NCBI RefSeq assembly: GCF_001050115.1
Contig: NZ_CP012024.1
Coordinates: 2,991,001 to 3,055,000 of the forward strand
Length of the DNA: 64,000 nucleotides
Direction: 5' to 3'
Source of the DNA: Bacillus smithii
Lineage (GTDB): Bacteria > Bacillota > Bacilli > Bacillales > DSM-4216
A program made the translations under genes and the position numbers. The notes under the pieces were generated by a model. The model was not told the origin of the DNA, searched no databases, and saw only the letters and a program-made list of their open reading frames with translations. This document shows positions 34,285 through 42,195 of this stretch, piece after piece (position 1 is the stretch's first letter; the number at the start of each line of letters is the position of its first letter).

Positions 34285-34443
34285 CTCTTATCTTTCAGAA
34301 AGAATGACTCTCTCTGTTGGACTTAGCACCGTGCCTTGCGGAAGATTCCTTCCGGCGCTTTTCTGCGCCCTATCTCACGATAGTATTACGGTCGGTTGCT
34401 GGGCTTCATTGGGCCAATTCCCTCAGCCAACTCTTGATAAGAG
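34285..34443 (-). promoter_or_regulatory. SAM-I (S-box) riboswitch of mtnKA
   Basis: The P1 arms CTCTTATC and GATAAGAG enclose the S-box core: AAGAG, GGCTGAGGGA, TGAAGCCCAGCAACC and AAGGCACGGTGCTAA. Transcription of mtnKA should be off when SAM is abundant. Confidence 0.95.
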
Positions 34444-34510
34444 TATTGATCAGCTATTATTCGAATTTTCGTTATTGCTTTAATTATTGGCGGATTCTCA
34501 TTTGAGTGAA

Positions 34511-34540
34511 ATCATACATCGAAGTTCGAGTGATTGTCAA
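34511..34540 (-). promoter_or_regulatory. Sigma-A promoter of mtnKA
   Basis: TTGACA (34535-34540) and TATGAT (34511-34516) on the minus strand with an 18-base spacer, directly behind the end of mtnU. Confidence 0.8.
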
Positions 34541-34547
34541 TCCTTTT

Positions 34548-35351
34548 TTAAAAAATTTTTTCATTTGTTCTGTAATGTTCCGGACGACGGTCGCTAAAAA
34601 TCGGGATTTGCTCACGTACTTCTTTGACTTTTTGCAAATCGATTTCAGCTATGAGGGAGCAAGGATCTTCTTTTGCTTCCGCAAGAATTTCCCCCCACGG
34701 ATCGATGATAAGCGAATGTCCGGCGAACGTATTATTCGGGTCGCGGCCGGCGCGATTACAGGCGACAACATAACATTGATTTTCAATGGCACGCGCTTGA
34801 AGCAACGTACGCCAATGAGACAGACGCGGCAACGGCCATTCGGCAACGACAAACAACACTTCTGCTCCTTGCAAGGCATGTACGCGAATCCATTCCGGAA
34901 AACGAATGTCGTAGCAAATCACACCGGCACATAATGTATTTTCAAGTGTAAATAATCCTGGTGTATCTCCGGATCGCAAATAAAGATGTTCATCCATCAG
35001 TTGGAAAAGATGCAGTTTGCTGTATTCGCCTACAATATCGCCGTTTCGATCGGCCACGTACATCGTATTCGTCGTTCCATCATTTGTTTTTTTGGCGATG
35101 GAACCGGCGACAATGTGGATGCGATGACGACGCGCAAGCTCACTAATGAATGCTTTTGTTTCTTCGCCTTCCTTATCCGCAATTTCATCCAGACGCGTTA
35201 AATCATAGCCCGTTGTCCATAATTCCGGAAGAACGATGATGTCAGGGTGTTGAGCGGCTATTTTTTCTACTTCGTTTTGAACAAGCTGTCGATTTTCCAG
35301 CGGAGCGCCAAAAGCAATATCCAGTTGAAGACAAGCAATTTTGAATGTCAT
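34548..35351 (-). CDS. mtnU: Carbon-nitrogen hydrolase MtnU (omega-amidase type)
   Basis: 267 residues from the ATG at 35351 (GAGGTG, 8-base spacing). Nitrilase-superfamily triad: Glu in VLPELWTTGYD (about residue 43), Lys in YSKLHLFQ and Cys in AGVICYDIRFPE. In Bacillus methionine salvage loci this protein (YkrU/MtnU) probably hydrolyses the alpha-ketoglutaramate or amide product left by MtnE transamination. It is divergent from mtnE. Confidence 0.88.
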   Translation of the reverse strand: MTFKIACLQLDIAFGAPLENRQLVQNEVEKIAAQHPDIIVLPELWTTGYDLTRLDEIADKEGEETKAFISELARRHRIHIVAGSIAKKTNDGTTNTMYVADRNGDIVGEYSKLHLFQLMDEHLYLRSGDTPGLFTLENTLCAGVICYDIRFPEWIRVHALQGAEVLFVVAEWPLPRLSHWRTLLQARAIENQCYVVACNRAGRDPNNTFAGHSLIIDPWGEILAEAKEDPCSLIAEIDLQKVKEVREQIPIFSDRRPEHYRTNEKIF

Positions 35352-35377
35352 AATCATTCACCTCAAAAAATTTTGAC

Positions 35378-35406
35378 TTTACAATTTGATTTTTACGATA
35401 TATGAT
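35378..35406 (+). promoter_or_regulatory. Promoter of mtnE
   Basis: TTTACA (35378-35383) and TATGAT (35401-35406) with a 17-base spacer in the short mtnU-mtnE divergent region. No SAM riboswitch lies between it and mtnE. Confidence 0.65.
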
Positions 35407-35448
35407 GTTTGACTAGAATTTCAAGAAAATTTTGAGTAGGTGTAAACG

Positions 35449-36636
35449 ATGAAACATTTCGCACAATCGGAACTGCTGCAGAAACTGCCAAAACAGTTTT
35501 TTGCGTCTCTTGTCGCCAAAGTGGAAAACGTGAAAGCCCAAGGACATGATGTCATTAACCTCGGTCAAGGGAATCCGGATCAGCCGACGCCATCCCATAT
35601 TGTGGAGGCGATGCAAAAGGCAGTCGCCAATCCCCGTTATCATAAATATTCGCCGTTCCGCGGCTATTCGTTTTTTAAAGAAGCGGTCGCGGCCTTTTAT
35701 GAACGTGAATATGGGGTGAAACTGGATCCGGAAAAAGAAGTGGCGGTTTTATTTGGAGGAAAAGCAGGACTTGTGGAAATTCCGACCTGTTTGCTGAATC
35801 CGGGTGATCTTGTTCTCGTTCCTGATCCGGGATATCCGGATTATTGGTCGGGTGTCGCTTTGGCACAAGCCGAAATGGCGATGATGCCGCTTCGCGCTCA
35901 AAACCATTTTTTGCCGGATTACAACGAAGTCTCAAAGGACGTGGCAGAAAAAGCAAAATTAATGTTTTTAAACTATCCAAATAACCCTACCGGAGCGGCG
36001 GCATCGAAAGAATTTTTTATGGATACCGTTTCGTTTGCCGCAAAACACGATATTTGCGTCGTGCATGATTTCGCCTACGGGGCAATCGGATTTGACGGCA
36101 AAAAACCGGTCAGTTTCCTCCAAGCAGAAGGGGCTAAAGACGTCGGCATAGAAATATATACGTTCTCGAAAACCTTTAATATGGCCGGCTGGCGAGTGGG
36201 AGCCGCAGTTGGAAATGAAAGTGTCATCGCAGCGATTAACTTGCTTCAAGACCATTTATACGTCAGCTTGTTTGGTGCGATTCAAGAGGCAGCGGCTTGT
36301 GCGCTTCTTTCTTCACAAGAGAGCGTGAAAAAGCTTGTTTCGCTATACGAGTCGAGACGGAATACGTTTATTCGTGCTCTTTCGCAAATCGGTTGGGATG
36401 TCACGCCTCCTGCTGGCTCATTTTTTGCGTGGCTTCCTGTACCGAACGGCTGGACATCAGAGCAATTTTCTGATTTTCTACTCGAGAAAGCGCATGTGGC
36501 GGTTGCTCCTGGAATCGGATTTGGAAAACACGGAGAAGGGTATGTGCGCGTCGGTTTATTAACGAGGGAAGAACGGCTGGAAGAAGCTGTCCAACGTATT
36601 GCGAAGCTTGGTCTTTTCCATGTCGCAAAAAAATGA
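35449..36636 (+). CDS. mtnE: Methionine salvage aminotransferase MtnE (YkrV)
   Basis: 395 residues, class I PLP aminotransferase. PLP-binding Lys241 lies in YTFSKTFNMAGWR, with NYPNNPTG near residue 175 and a C-terminal Arg in YVRVGLL. It transaminates 2-keto-4-methylthiobutyrate to methionine, the last step of the salvage cycle, probably with glutamine as amino donor. Its end abuts the promoter of the mtnWXBD transcript. Confidence 0.93.
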   Translation: MKHFAQSELLQKLPKQFFASLVAKVENVKAQGHDVINLGQGNPDQPTPSHIVEAMQKAVANPRYHKYSPFRGYSFFKEAVAAFYEREYGVKLDPEKEVAVLFGGKAGLVEIPTCLLNPGDLVLVPDPGYPDYWSGVALAQAEMAMMPLRAQNHFLPDYNEVSKDVAEKAKLMFLNYPNNPTGAAASKEFFMDTVSFAAKHDICVVHDFAYGAIGFDGKKPVSFLQAEGAKDVGIEIYTFSKTFNMAGWRVGAAVGNESVIAAINLLQDHLYVSLFGAIQEAAACALLSSQESVKKLVSLYESRRNTFIRALSQIGWDVTPPAGSFFAWLPVPNGWTSEQFSDFLLEKAHVAVAPGIGFGKHGEGYVRVGLLTREERLEEAVQRIAKLGLFHVAKK

Positions 36637-36665
36637 TTGACACCGATAAAAATTCCTGTCATAAT
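36637..36665 (+). promoter_or_regulatory. Sigma-A promoter of mtnWXBD
   Basis: TTGACA (36637-36642) and CATAAT (36660-36665), 17-base spacer, beginning right after the mtnE stop. Confidence 0.8.
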
Positions 36666-36723
36666 ACAAATCAAATTTACCGATACTAAGAAAATTTTGA
36701 AAAGTCAATACATGATTCAAGCA

Positions 36724-36832
36724 TTCTTATCAAGAGCAGGTGGAGGGACGAGCCCTATGAAGCCCGGCAACCGACTTAACAATCGTTAAGCACGGTGCTA
36801 ATTCTTGCAGCGATATGCTGAGAGATAAGAAG
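36724..36832 (+). promoter_or_regulatory. SAM-I (S-box) riboswitch of mtnWXBD
   Basis: The P1 arms TTCTTATC and GATAAGAAG enclose AAGAG, GGTGGAGGGA, ATGAAGCCCGGCAACC and AGCACGGTGCTAATTC, the conserved S-box core. Confidence 0.95.
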
Positions 36833-36847
36833 AGTGTGAACCTCTAG

Positions 36848-36872
36848 CCTCTTCTTATGAAGAGGTTTTTTT
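36848..36872 (+). terminator. Terminator of the mtnW SAM riboswitch
   Basis: CCTCTTC-TTAT-GAAGAGG followed by seven T. It completes the S-box expression platform. Confidence 0.92.
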
Positions 36873-36897
36873 ATTGAACTTAGAAAGAGGGATGAAC

Positions 36898-38139
36898 ATG
36901 AGCCAAGTCATTGCCACCTATCTTATTCACGATGAGAAAGATTTGGAGAAAAAAGCAGAAGGAATTGCTCTTGGCCTCACGGTTGGTTCTTGGACCAATT
37001 TGCCGCAGCTGCAAAAAGAACAATTGCAGAAGCATAAAGGAGAAGTCGAGAGCGTCACACCGTTGGAAGAGGACGAGCGAGTCAATGAGTATCTGGGCAA
37101 ACGTGTGAAGCGAGGACTTGTCCGCATTGCGTATCCAAGCCTCAATTTCAGCGCCGATTTACCGGCGATTTTAACAACCGTATTCGGCAAGCTGTCGCTC
37201 GATGGCGAAGTGAAACTGGTCGATCTTGCTTTTTCTGAAGAATTAAAAAAACAGTTTCCCGGTCCGCGCTTCGGAATAGACGGAATTCGCCAAAAAGTCG
37301 GCGCCGATCATCGTCCGCTTCTCATGAGTATTTTTAAAGGAGTCATCGGGCGTGATTTAGATTATTTGTCGGAGCAGTTAAAACAACAAGCCCTCGGCGG
37401 AGTCGATCTCGTGAAAGACGACGAAATTTTGTTCGAAAACGACTTAACTCCGTTTGAAAAGCGAATCGCCAACGGGAAAGCCGTGCTGAACGACGTATAC
37501 GAAAAAACAGGAAAGAAAACGTTGTATGCGGTCAATTTAACGGGCAAAACATTCGAGTTAAAAGAAAAAGCAAAACGCGCGGCGGAAATCGGTGCCGATG
37601 TGATTCTTTTTAACGTGTTCGCTTATGGATTAGACGTATTGCAAGGCTTGCGCGAAGATGAAGACATTGCCATTCCGATTATGGCCCATCCAGCTGTCAG
37701 CGGTGCACTTACACCATCAGAGTTTTATGGCATCAAAAGCCCGCTCTTGCTTGGAAAATTGCTTCGATTAGCCGGAGCCGATTTTGCTCTTTTCCCATCG
37801 CCATATGGAAGCGTCGCCCTTGATCGAAGTGAAGCGCTCGGCATTGCCGACGAGTTGACGAAAGAAGATGAGCATTGGAAACGATCTTTCCCGGTTCCAT
37901 CTGCGGGTATCCATCCAGGTCTAGTGCCGCTTTTAATTCGCGATTTTGGAATCGATAGCGTCATTAATGCCGGCGGCGGAATACACGGCCATCCGGATGG
38001 AGCTGAAGGCGGCGGAAAAGCATTCCGTGCAGCGATTGAGGCCGTGCTGGCAGGAAAAACTCTGGAAGAAGCTGCCAAAGACCATAAAGAGTTGAAAAAA
38101 GCTATTGATTTATGGGGCGCGCACGAGGTGGCAGTATGA
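36898..38139 (+). CDS. mtnW: 2,3-diketo-5-methylthiopentyl-1-phosphate enolase (RuBisCO-like protein)
   Basis: 413 residues from the ATG at 36898; a nearer ATG abuts the AGAGGG ribosome binding site, and a TTG at 36874 lies in the terminator T-run. A type IV RuBisCO that tautomerises rather than carboxylates. The metal/carbamate motif is visible as [10 protein letters not shown] near residue 168. The N-terminal ferredoxin-like domain starts [20 protein letters not shown]. First gene of mtnWXBD. Confidence 0.95.
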   Translation: MSQVIATYLIHDEKDLEKKAEGIALGLTVGSWTNLPQLQKEQLQKHKGEVESVTPLEEDERVNEYLGKRVKRGLVRIAYPSLNFSADLPAILTTVFGKLSLDGEVKLVDLAFSEELKKQFPGPRFGIDGIRQKVGADHRPLLMSIFKGVIGRDLDYLSEQLKQQALGGVDLVKDDEILFENDLTPFEKRIANGKAVLNDVYEKTGKKTLYAVNLTGKTFELKEKAKRAAEIGADVILFNVFAYGLDVLQGLREDEDIAIPIMAHPAVSGALTPSEFYGIKSPLLLGKLLRLAGADFALFPSPYGSVALDRSEALGIADELTKEDEHWKRSFPVPSAGIHPGLVPLLIRDFGIDSVINAGGGIHGHPDGAEGGGKAFRAAIEAVLAGKTLEEAAKDHKELKKAIDLWGAHEVAV

Positions 38140-38795
38140 CAAAACCAATCATTTTTTGCGATTTCGACGGAACCATTACCACCCAAGATAATATCGCTGC
38201 GATTATGAAACAGTTTGCTCCTCCGGAATGGGAAATGCTAAAAGACGATATATTGGCGGAGCGGCTGACCGTTCAAGAAGGTGTCGGAAACATGTTTTCC
38301 CTCCTTTCTTCCGAATTGAAAGAAGAGATTACGGACTACGTTTTACAAACGGCCCGTATTCGCGACGGCTTTCGGGAATTTGTCGATTTTACAAGACAAC
38401 ACGACATTCCGCTCTATGTAGTGAGCGGCGGCATTGATTTTTTCGTCTATCCGATTCTGGAAGGGCTTATCGAAAAAGAACGCATTTTTTGCAACGGTTC
38501 AGATTTTAGCAATGAAACCATTCAAATTGTTTGGCCTTATTCGTGTGATGAACATTGCCAAAACGGTTGCGGCTGTTGCAAGCCGTCGCTGCTGCGGAAG
38601 CACTCAAAACCGGATGGATTCCATATCGTCATAGGAGATTCCATTACGGATTTAGCTGTGGCAAAATTAGCGGACCATGTCATTGCTCGCGACTTTTTAC
38701 TGGAAAAGTGCAAGAAACTAGGCATTTCCCATTCACCGTTCAACACGTTTTTTGATGTAGTGGAGGTGTTTGTGAAGCTGGAGGTGGGAGCATGA
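38136..38795 (+). CDS. mtnX: 2-hydroxy-3-keto-5-methylthiopentenyl-1-phosphate phosphatase
   Basis: 219 residues from the ATG at 38136, overlapping the mtnW stop (ATGA). HAD-superfamily phosphatase: the D-x-D nucleophile motif is FCDFDGTIT at the N-terminus, motif II VVSGGID and motif IV GDSITD. It dephosphorylates the enolase product to the acireductone precursor. It has a Cys-rich stretch ([12 protein letters not shown]) typical of MtnX. Confidence 0.95.
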   Translation: MTKPIIFCDFDGTITTQDNIAAIMKQFAPPEWEMLKDDILAERLTVQEGVGNMFSLLSSELKEEITDYVLQTARIRDGFREFVDFTRQHDIPLYVVSGGIDFFVYPILEGLIEKERIFCNGSDFSNETIQIVWPYSCDEHCQNGCGCCKPSLLRKHSKPDGFHIVIGDSITDLAVAKLADHVIARDFLLEKCKKLGISHSPFNTFFDVVEVFVKLEVGA

Positions 38796-39415
38796 GTGAA
38801 CTTGAGAAAAAATGGAAGGAACTTGCCGATGTGAAAGCGGAGTTGGCCGAGCGCGATTGGTTTTTTGCAACAAGCGGGAACTTATCGATTAAAGTTTCCG
38901 ATGATCCTCTCCACTTTCTTGTTACCGCGAGCGGAAAAGATAAACGAAAGCAAACCGATGAAGACTTCCTTCTCGTAGATGCGCTTGGCCATCCGGCTGA
39001 AGAGACCCATTTAAAACCTTCAGCGGAAACGCTTTTGCATGTGGAAATTTATAACAGAACCAATGCAGGCTGCGGCCTCCATGTCCATACCATCGATAAT
39101 AATGTCATTTCTGAATTATACGGTGACATTGGAGAAGTGGAATTTAGCAATCAAGAAATTATAAAAGCGTTCGGACTTTGGGAAGAAGACGCTGTGATTC
39201 GCATTCCAATCATCAAAAATCACGCTCATATTCCAACGCTGGCGAAAGAATTCGCCCGGCATGTGCATGACGATGCAGGCGCCGTCCTCATTCGCAATCA
39301 CGGCATTACCGTATGGGGGCGCACCGCATTTGAAGCGAAAAAATATTTGGAAGCATATGAATTTTTATTCAGTTATCATATCAAATTAAGGTGCCTGACC
39401 CCACTTTCGCTTTAA
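38792..39415 (+). CDS. mtnB: Methylthioribulose-1-phosphate dehydratase
   Basis: 207 residues, class II aldolase fold, overlapping the mtnX stop (ATGA). Zinc-binding histidines are in [10 protein letters not shown] (about residue 97), and TSGNLSIKV and [10 protein letters not shown] are family signatures. It dehydrates methylthioribulose-1-phosphate. The last eight residues (RCLTPLSL) are encoded by a GGTGCCTGACCCC sequence that resembles a dispersed repeat, so the native C-terminus may have been replaced. Confidence 0.95.
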   Translation: MSELEKKWKELADVKAELAERDWFFATSGNLSIKVSDDPLHFLVTASGKDKRKQTDEDFLLVDALGHPAEETHLKPSAETLLHVEIYNRTNAGCGLHVHTIDNNVISELYGDIGEVEFSNQEIIKAFGLWEEDAVIRIPIIKNHAHIPTLAKEFARHVHDDAGAVLIRNHGITVWGRTAFEAKKYLEAYEFLFSYHIKLRCLTPLSL

Positions 39416-39454
39416 AGCACAAAAGGGATAAGCAAAAATAAAGGAGGAAGAAAA

Positions 39455-39988
39455 ATGGCAACGATTCGTTTACATGAAACAAATGAAAGAATTACAAAGG
39501 AAGAAGAAGTAATCCAATTTTTAGACGAGCAAGGCGTTATTTACGAAAAATGGGATATTACCAAACTCCCGGAACATTTGCGTGAGAAATATTTGCTTAC
39601 GGAAGAAGAAAAAAATGAAATTTTAGAAACGTTTAAAGAGGAAATTGCGGATATTTCCGAACGTCGCGGCTATAAAGCGCAAGATGTCATTTCTTTATCT
39701 GAAAATACACCGAACTTGGATGAATTGCTCACAAATTTCAAGCGTGAACACCATCACACAGATGACGAAGTCCGCTTTATTGTCAGCGGCCACGGAATCT
39801 TTGTGATTCAAGGAAAAGACGGAAAGTTTTTTGACGTCGAGTTAGAGCCGAGCGATTTAATTTCCGTTCCCGAAAATACGCGCCACTATTTTACACTGCA
39901 AGAAGATCGTCGCGTTGTCGCCATACGCATTTTTGTCACAACTGAAGGCTGGGTGCCGATTTACGAAAAAGAAGAAACCAACGCCTAA
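39455..39988 (+). CDS. mtnD: Acireductone dioxygenase
   Basis: 177 residues, cupin fold, ribosome binding site AAAGGAGG. The metal-binding set is visible in EHHHTDDEVRF (about residue 103) and the later ENTRHYFTL. Depending on the bound metal, it forms 2-keto-4-methylthiobutyrate and formate or an off-pathway product. Last gene of the mtnWXBD transcript. Confidence 0.96.
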   Translation: MATIRLHETNERITKEEEVIQFLDEQGVIYEKWDITKLPEHLREKYLLTEEEKNEILETFKEEIADISERRGYKAQDVISLSENTPNLDELLTNFKREHHHTDDEVRFIVSGHGIFVIQGKDGKFFDVELEPSDLISVPENTRHYFTLQEDRRVVAIRIFVTTEGWVPIYEKEETNA

Positions 39989-39996
39989 TATCCCCT

Positions 39997-40035
39997 CACC
40001 CCTCTTCTACTAAATCAGAAGAGGGGTGTTGTTAT
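39997..40035 (+). terminator. Terminator of mtnWXBD
   Basis: CACCCCTCTTCT and AGAAGAGGGGTG form a 12-bp perfect stem, followed by TTGTTAT. Confidence 0.85.
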
Positions 40036-40037
40036 GA

Positions 40038-40310
40038 ATTAACAGTGACAAAGCCCTCGACATTCTAGTAAAAGGCATTTCTTATATTTCAATCGAAATA
40101 GGAAAAAGCGACTATCCATATTACTTAGCAAAAGATATTTACTCTCCACTGCTTCCCCTTGTACTATCTATTTTTTACCAATACAACTTTCTATTGAACC
40201 CCTTGCCATCATTAAAAAAAGCAATTCATCACATGCAAAAATCGCGAAATCAAATCATTAACTTGGTAAAAAAGGAACAAACGTTCGTAATAATCTATGA
40301 AAAAAAATAA
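40038..40310 (+). pseudogene. Start-less 90-codon open frame, possible gene remnant
   Basis: An uninterrupted frame from just after a stop codon to 40310, without ATG, GTG or TTG near its beginning. It reads NSDKALDILVKGISYISIEI and later SPLLPLVLSIFYQYNFLL, a hydrophobic stretch, ending QTFVIIYEKK. It may be the 3' remains of a deleted membrane protein gene. I do not recognise it. Confidence 0.25.
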
Positions 40311-40315
40311 ACACG

Positions 40316-40324
40316 TGATATAAT
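40316..40324 (+). promoter_or_regulatory. Extended -10 promoter of the toxin-like transcript
   Basis: TGATATAAT, a consensus extended -10, with no good -35. It lies about 75 bases upstream of the small toxin gene. Confidence 0.6.
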
Positions 40325-40349
40325 AGAAATACAATAGCTACGGGAAAAG

Positions 40350-40515
40350 CTCAAGGGTGGTCGGCATTTTACCCCTAAAAGAGAGGGGGTGATGCCGATG
40401 ACGGTATTTCAAGCATTGATGTTTGCACTCACTTTCGCAAGTCTCATTGTTTCGATACTGTCATATCACCAAAGAAAATAATCCACCCTTGAGTTAACGA
40501 GACCGGGTGGATTAT
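40350..40515 (+). promoter_or_regulatory. Folded leader and long-range pairing of the toxin mRNA
   Basis: CTCAAGGGTGG (40350-40360) is fully complementary to CCACCCTTGAG (40483-40493), on opposite sides of the coding region. TCGGCAT plus ACCCCT (40361-40376) can pair with AGGGGGT plus ATGCCGA (40384-40398), burying the ribosome binding site and start. ATAATCCACCC and GGGTGGATTAT (40478-40515) form a competing 3' hairpin. Confidence 0.6.
40398..40481 (+). CDS. Small holin-like type I toxin
   Basis: 27 residues from the ATG at 40398 (29 from an in-frame ATG at 40392 that abuts the GAGGGGG ribosome binding site). It reads MTVFQALMFALTFASLIVSI with a short polar end SYHQRK: a single membrane helix and basic tail, matching the putative holin-like toxin family of Bacillaceae. 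The surrounding RNA has the hidden ribosome binding site and 5'-3' pairing typical of type I toxin mRNAs. An antisense antitoxin RNA is expected but I cannot place it firmly; TATACAAT on the minus strand at about 40559-40566 is one possible -10. Confidence 0.7.
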   Translation: MTVFQALMFALTFASLIVSILSYHQRK

Positions 40516-40569
40516 GGATTCTTTCTGCCTTGTCGATCCCCCTTGAAGGGAACCGTCTATTGTATAGTC

Positions 40570-40597
40570 GAAGGTGTTGCTGCACCTTCATTTTTTA
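40570..40597 (+). terminator. Terminator after the toxin-like locus
   Basis: GAAGGTG-TTGCTG-CACCTTC stem followed by ATTTTTTATT. It would end a toxin transcript of about 265 bases. Confidence 0.8.
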
Positions 40598-40855
40598 TTA
40601 TCATATGGAATTACTCAATACTATTATACATGATGAGCATAAGTGTTGTAAATTATATCTCTTCTGAATGCTGTTCGCTGCAGCGAGACTCCTCTTTTTT
40701 CATGTTCTTCTGCTTTTGCTGCCGCTACAATCACGTTTTATACGATTTCCTCTTTTTCATTTCCATCTGCTCTTTGCTATTCTTGACGTAAAAGTAAACA
40801 TTTTATTATAAAGTACAAAACTTTATCGACAAAATTCGATATGTTATGATATGAT

Positions 40856-40937
40856 TGGGCAAATTTTACGAAAGTAAAAGACGCAAAGCCACGGGCCTAA
40901 AACAATCTATAGATTGTCATGGTAGCCGGGCTGCCAA
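40856..40937 (+). promoter_or_regulatory. c-di-GMP-I (GEMM) riboswitch
   Basis: The aptamer shows the GEMM-I hallmarks: GGGCAAA, a TTTTAC-GAAA-GTAAAA hairpin with its GAAA tetraloop, ACGCAAAGCC, ACGGGCCTAA, a variable hairpin, and ATGGTAGCCGGGCTGCC. It is followed by an AAGATTTAT/ATAAATCTT hairpin and then by TCCTTTC (40974-40980), which can pair with GAAAGGA (41003-41009) in the downstream ribosome binding site. Confidence 0.9.
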
Positions 40938-41019
40938 GATTTATTCTTGATAAATCTTGTTCAAAACTGCAATTCCTTTCTTAATATTTGCCTAAATTTT
41001 AGGAAAGGATTGGATTCAA

Positions 41020-41388
41020 TTGAAAAAAACGTTTACAACTGTCCTTATTGCGGATGACTCTCAGTTTATGAGGAATCATTTAAAACAACTTTTGTCCAAT
41101 GACAACTTCAAGGTTGTGGCTGAGGCTTCCAACGGTTGTGAAGCCATTACACTCTATCAAAAAGTTCGTCCTGATGTTGTATTGCTTGACATCATCATGC
41201 CTTATAAAAATGGATTAGACGCTTTAAATGAAATCAAAAAGCATAATCCGAAAGCCAAAGTTGTCATATGCTCCTCCATGGGACAAAAAACTTTGATCAT
41301 GGAAGCTCTTAAGCTAGGTGCCACTGACTTTATTGTGAAGCCTTTCTTTCAAGAATTAATTCCCATTTTGAAGAAAATTACTAGTTAA
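41020..41388 (+). CDS. Stand-alone CheY-like response regulator
   Basis: 122 residues from a TTG start behind AGGAAAGGA. It consists of one receiver domain only: acidic pair Asp12/Asp13 (LIADDSQFMR), phosphoacceptor Asp57 (VVLLDIIMP), Ser85 and Lys107 (DFIVKPF), all conserved, and no output domain. It resembles CheY; a motor-switch or phosphorelay role is possible. No chemotaxis genes are nearby. The c-di-GMP riboswitch directly upstream links it to the sessile/motile decision. Which motor or kinase it serves cannot be told from here. Confidence 0.9.
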   Translation: MKKTFTTVLIADDSQFMRNHLKQLLSNDNFKVVAEASNGCEAITLYQKVRPDVVLLDIIMPYKNGLDALNEIKKHNPKAKVVICSSMGQKTLIMEALKLGATDFIVKPFFQELIPILKKITS

Positions 41389-41886
41389 ATCGAAAAGAAA
41401 ACTTTCCCTCTATTTGCTTTACTAGCCATTTTATTTTTTCCAAAATAAAAACATGGTAAAATTGGAATTGTATATTGAAAAAATCGTAAAATTAAGATAA
41501 TAATAATTTGGAATAAATGAGAACTTGCTAGGCGTGCTGCCCTCCATTCCAGCGTAATGAGCAGACATGGTAACTGGGAAAAGACCGGATCCATTAGTAT
41601 TCGATGAGCTTATCTTGAAGATTTATTTTTTTGCATGTTATCTAGTACTATATTCATAGGTCTATTGGAGATGAATTCATGTACGAGAAAAGGCTATTTC
41701 ATTCCAATAACGACCGTGCTAATTAAGTACTTTTATCAGATCATGTTGTTAAAACACTCATTAACTTTGCTTGAGTGTTATCCAAGATAGCTCTTTTCTC
41801 GAGGCCTGCCCTTTAAAAGTAAATAATGAAACGGCTATGATAACCTTTATAATTCACATACAAAATTTACTTTAGGGGGAATCATC
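41389..41886. other. Gene-poor stretch between the receiver and excalibur genes
   Basis: About 500 AT-rich bases. AACACTCA and TGAGTGTT near 41753-41780 form a hairpin without a T-run. No gene or clear RNA family is seen; it may contain eroded accessory DNA. Confidence 0.3.
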
Positions 41887-42156
41887 ATGAAAAAATGGTT
41901 TGGAATCTTAGCTTCTGGTTGTTTGATTTTAGGATTTTCTGTTTATTCCAGCCACGATACAGAGGCAGCAGTCAAAACCAAAACGTTCAAAAACTGCACA
42001 GAAATGAACAAAGTATACAAAGGTGGAGTTGCCCGTTCTGCAAGCGTAAAAAACAAGGGTGGAAAAACGCGCTATAAGCCATATGTTTCACAAGCTTTAT
42101 ATGATGCAAACAAAAAATTGGATCGGGATCACGATTTTATCGCGTGTGAAAGATAA
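41887..42156 (+). CDS. Secreted excalibur-domain protein
   Basis: 89 residues. The signal peptide MKKWFGILASGCLILGFSVY is followed by a single excalibur calcium-binding domain: FKNCTEMNKVYKGGVA, then the EF-hand-like D-R-D-H-D-F-I-A-C-E (about residues 79-88), with two cysteines expected to pair. Ribosome binding site AGGGGGA. It precedes a membrane nuclease that ends in the same domain type by 40 bases; the two probably share a transcript. Confidence 0.85.
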   Translation: MKKWFGILASGCLILGFSVYSSHDTEAAVKTKTFKNCTEMNKVYKGGVARSASVKNKGGKTRYKPYVSQALYDANKKLDRDHDFIACER

Positions 42157-42195
42157 ATTCTGTATCCAAAATCTTTCAGTTAGGGGTGTTATTCA

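Noticed and set aside
33676..34505. Several plus-strand open frames of 60-90 codons around 33.7-34.5 kb
   Set aside because: They lie antisense to the group II intron and SAM riboswitch; the RNA explanation on the minus strand accounts for the sequence fully.
40507..40791. A 94-codon Phe/Cys-rich frame after the toxin locus
   Set aside because: It crosses the 3' RNA structure and terminator, has no ribosome binding site and a composition typical of chance translation of T-rich DNA.
41385..41594. Minus-strand frame reading LITLEWRAARLASS, considered as vector-like sequence
   Set aside because: Only a chance-length similarity to a remembered phrase; no polylinker or further vector sequence is present.
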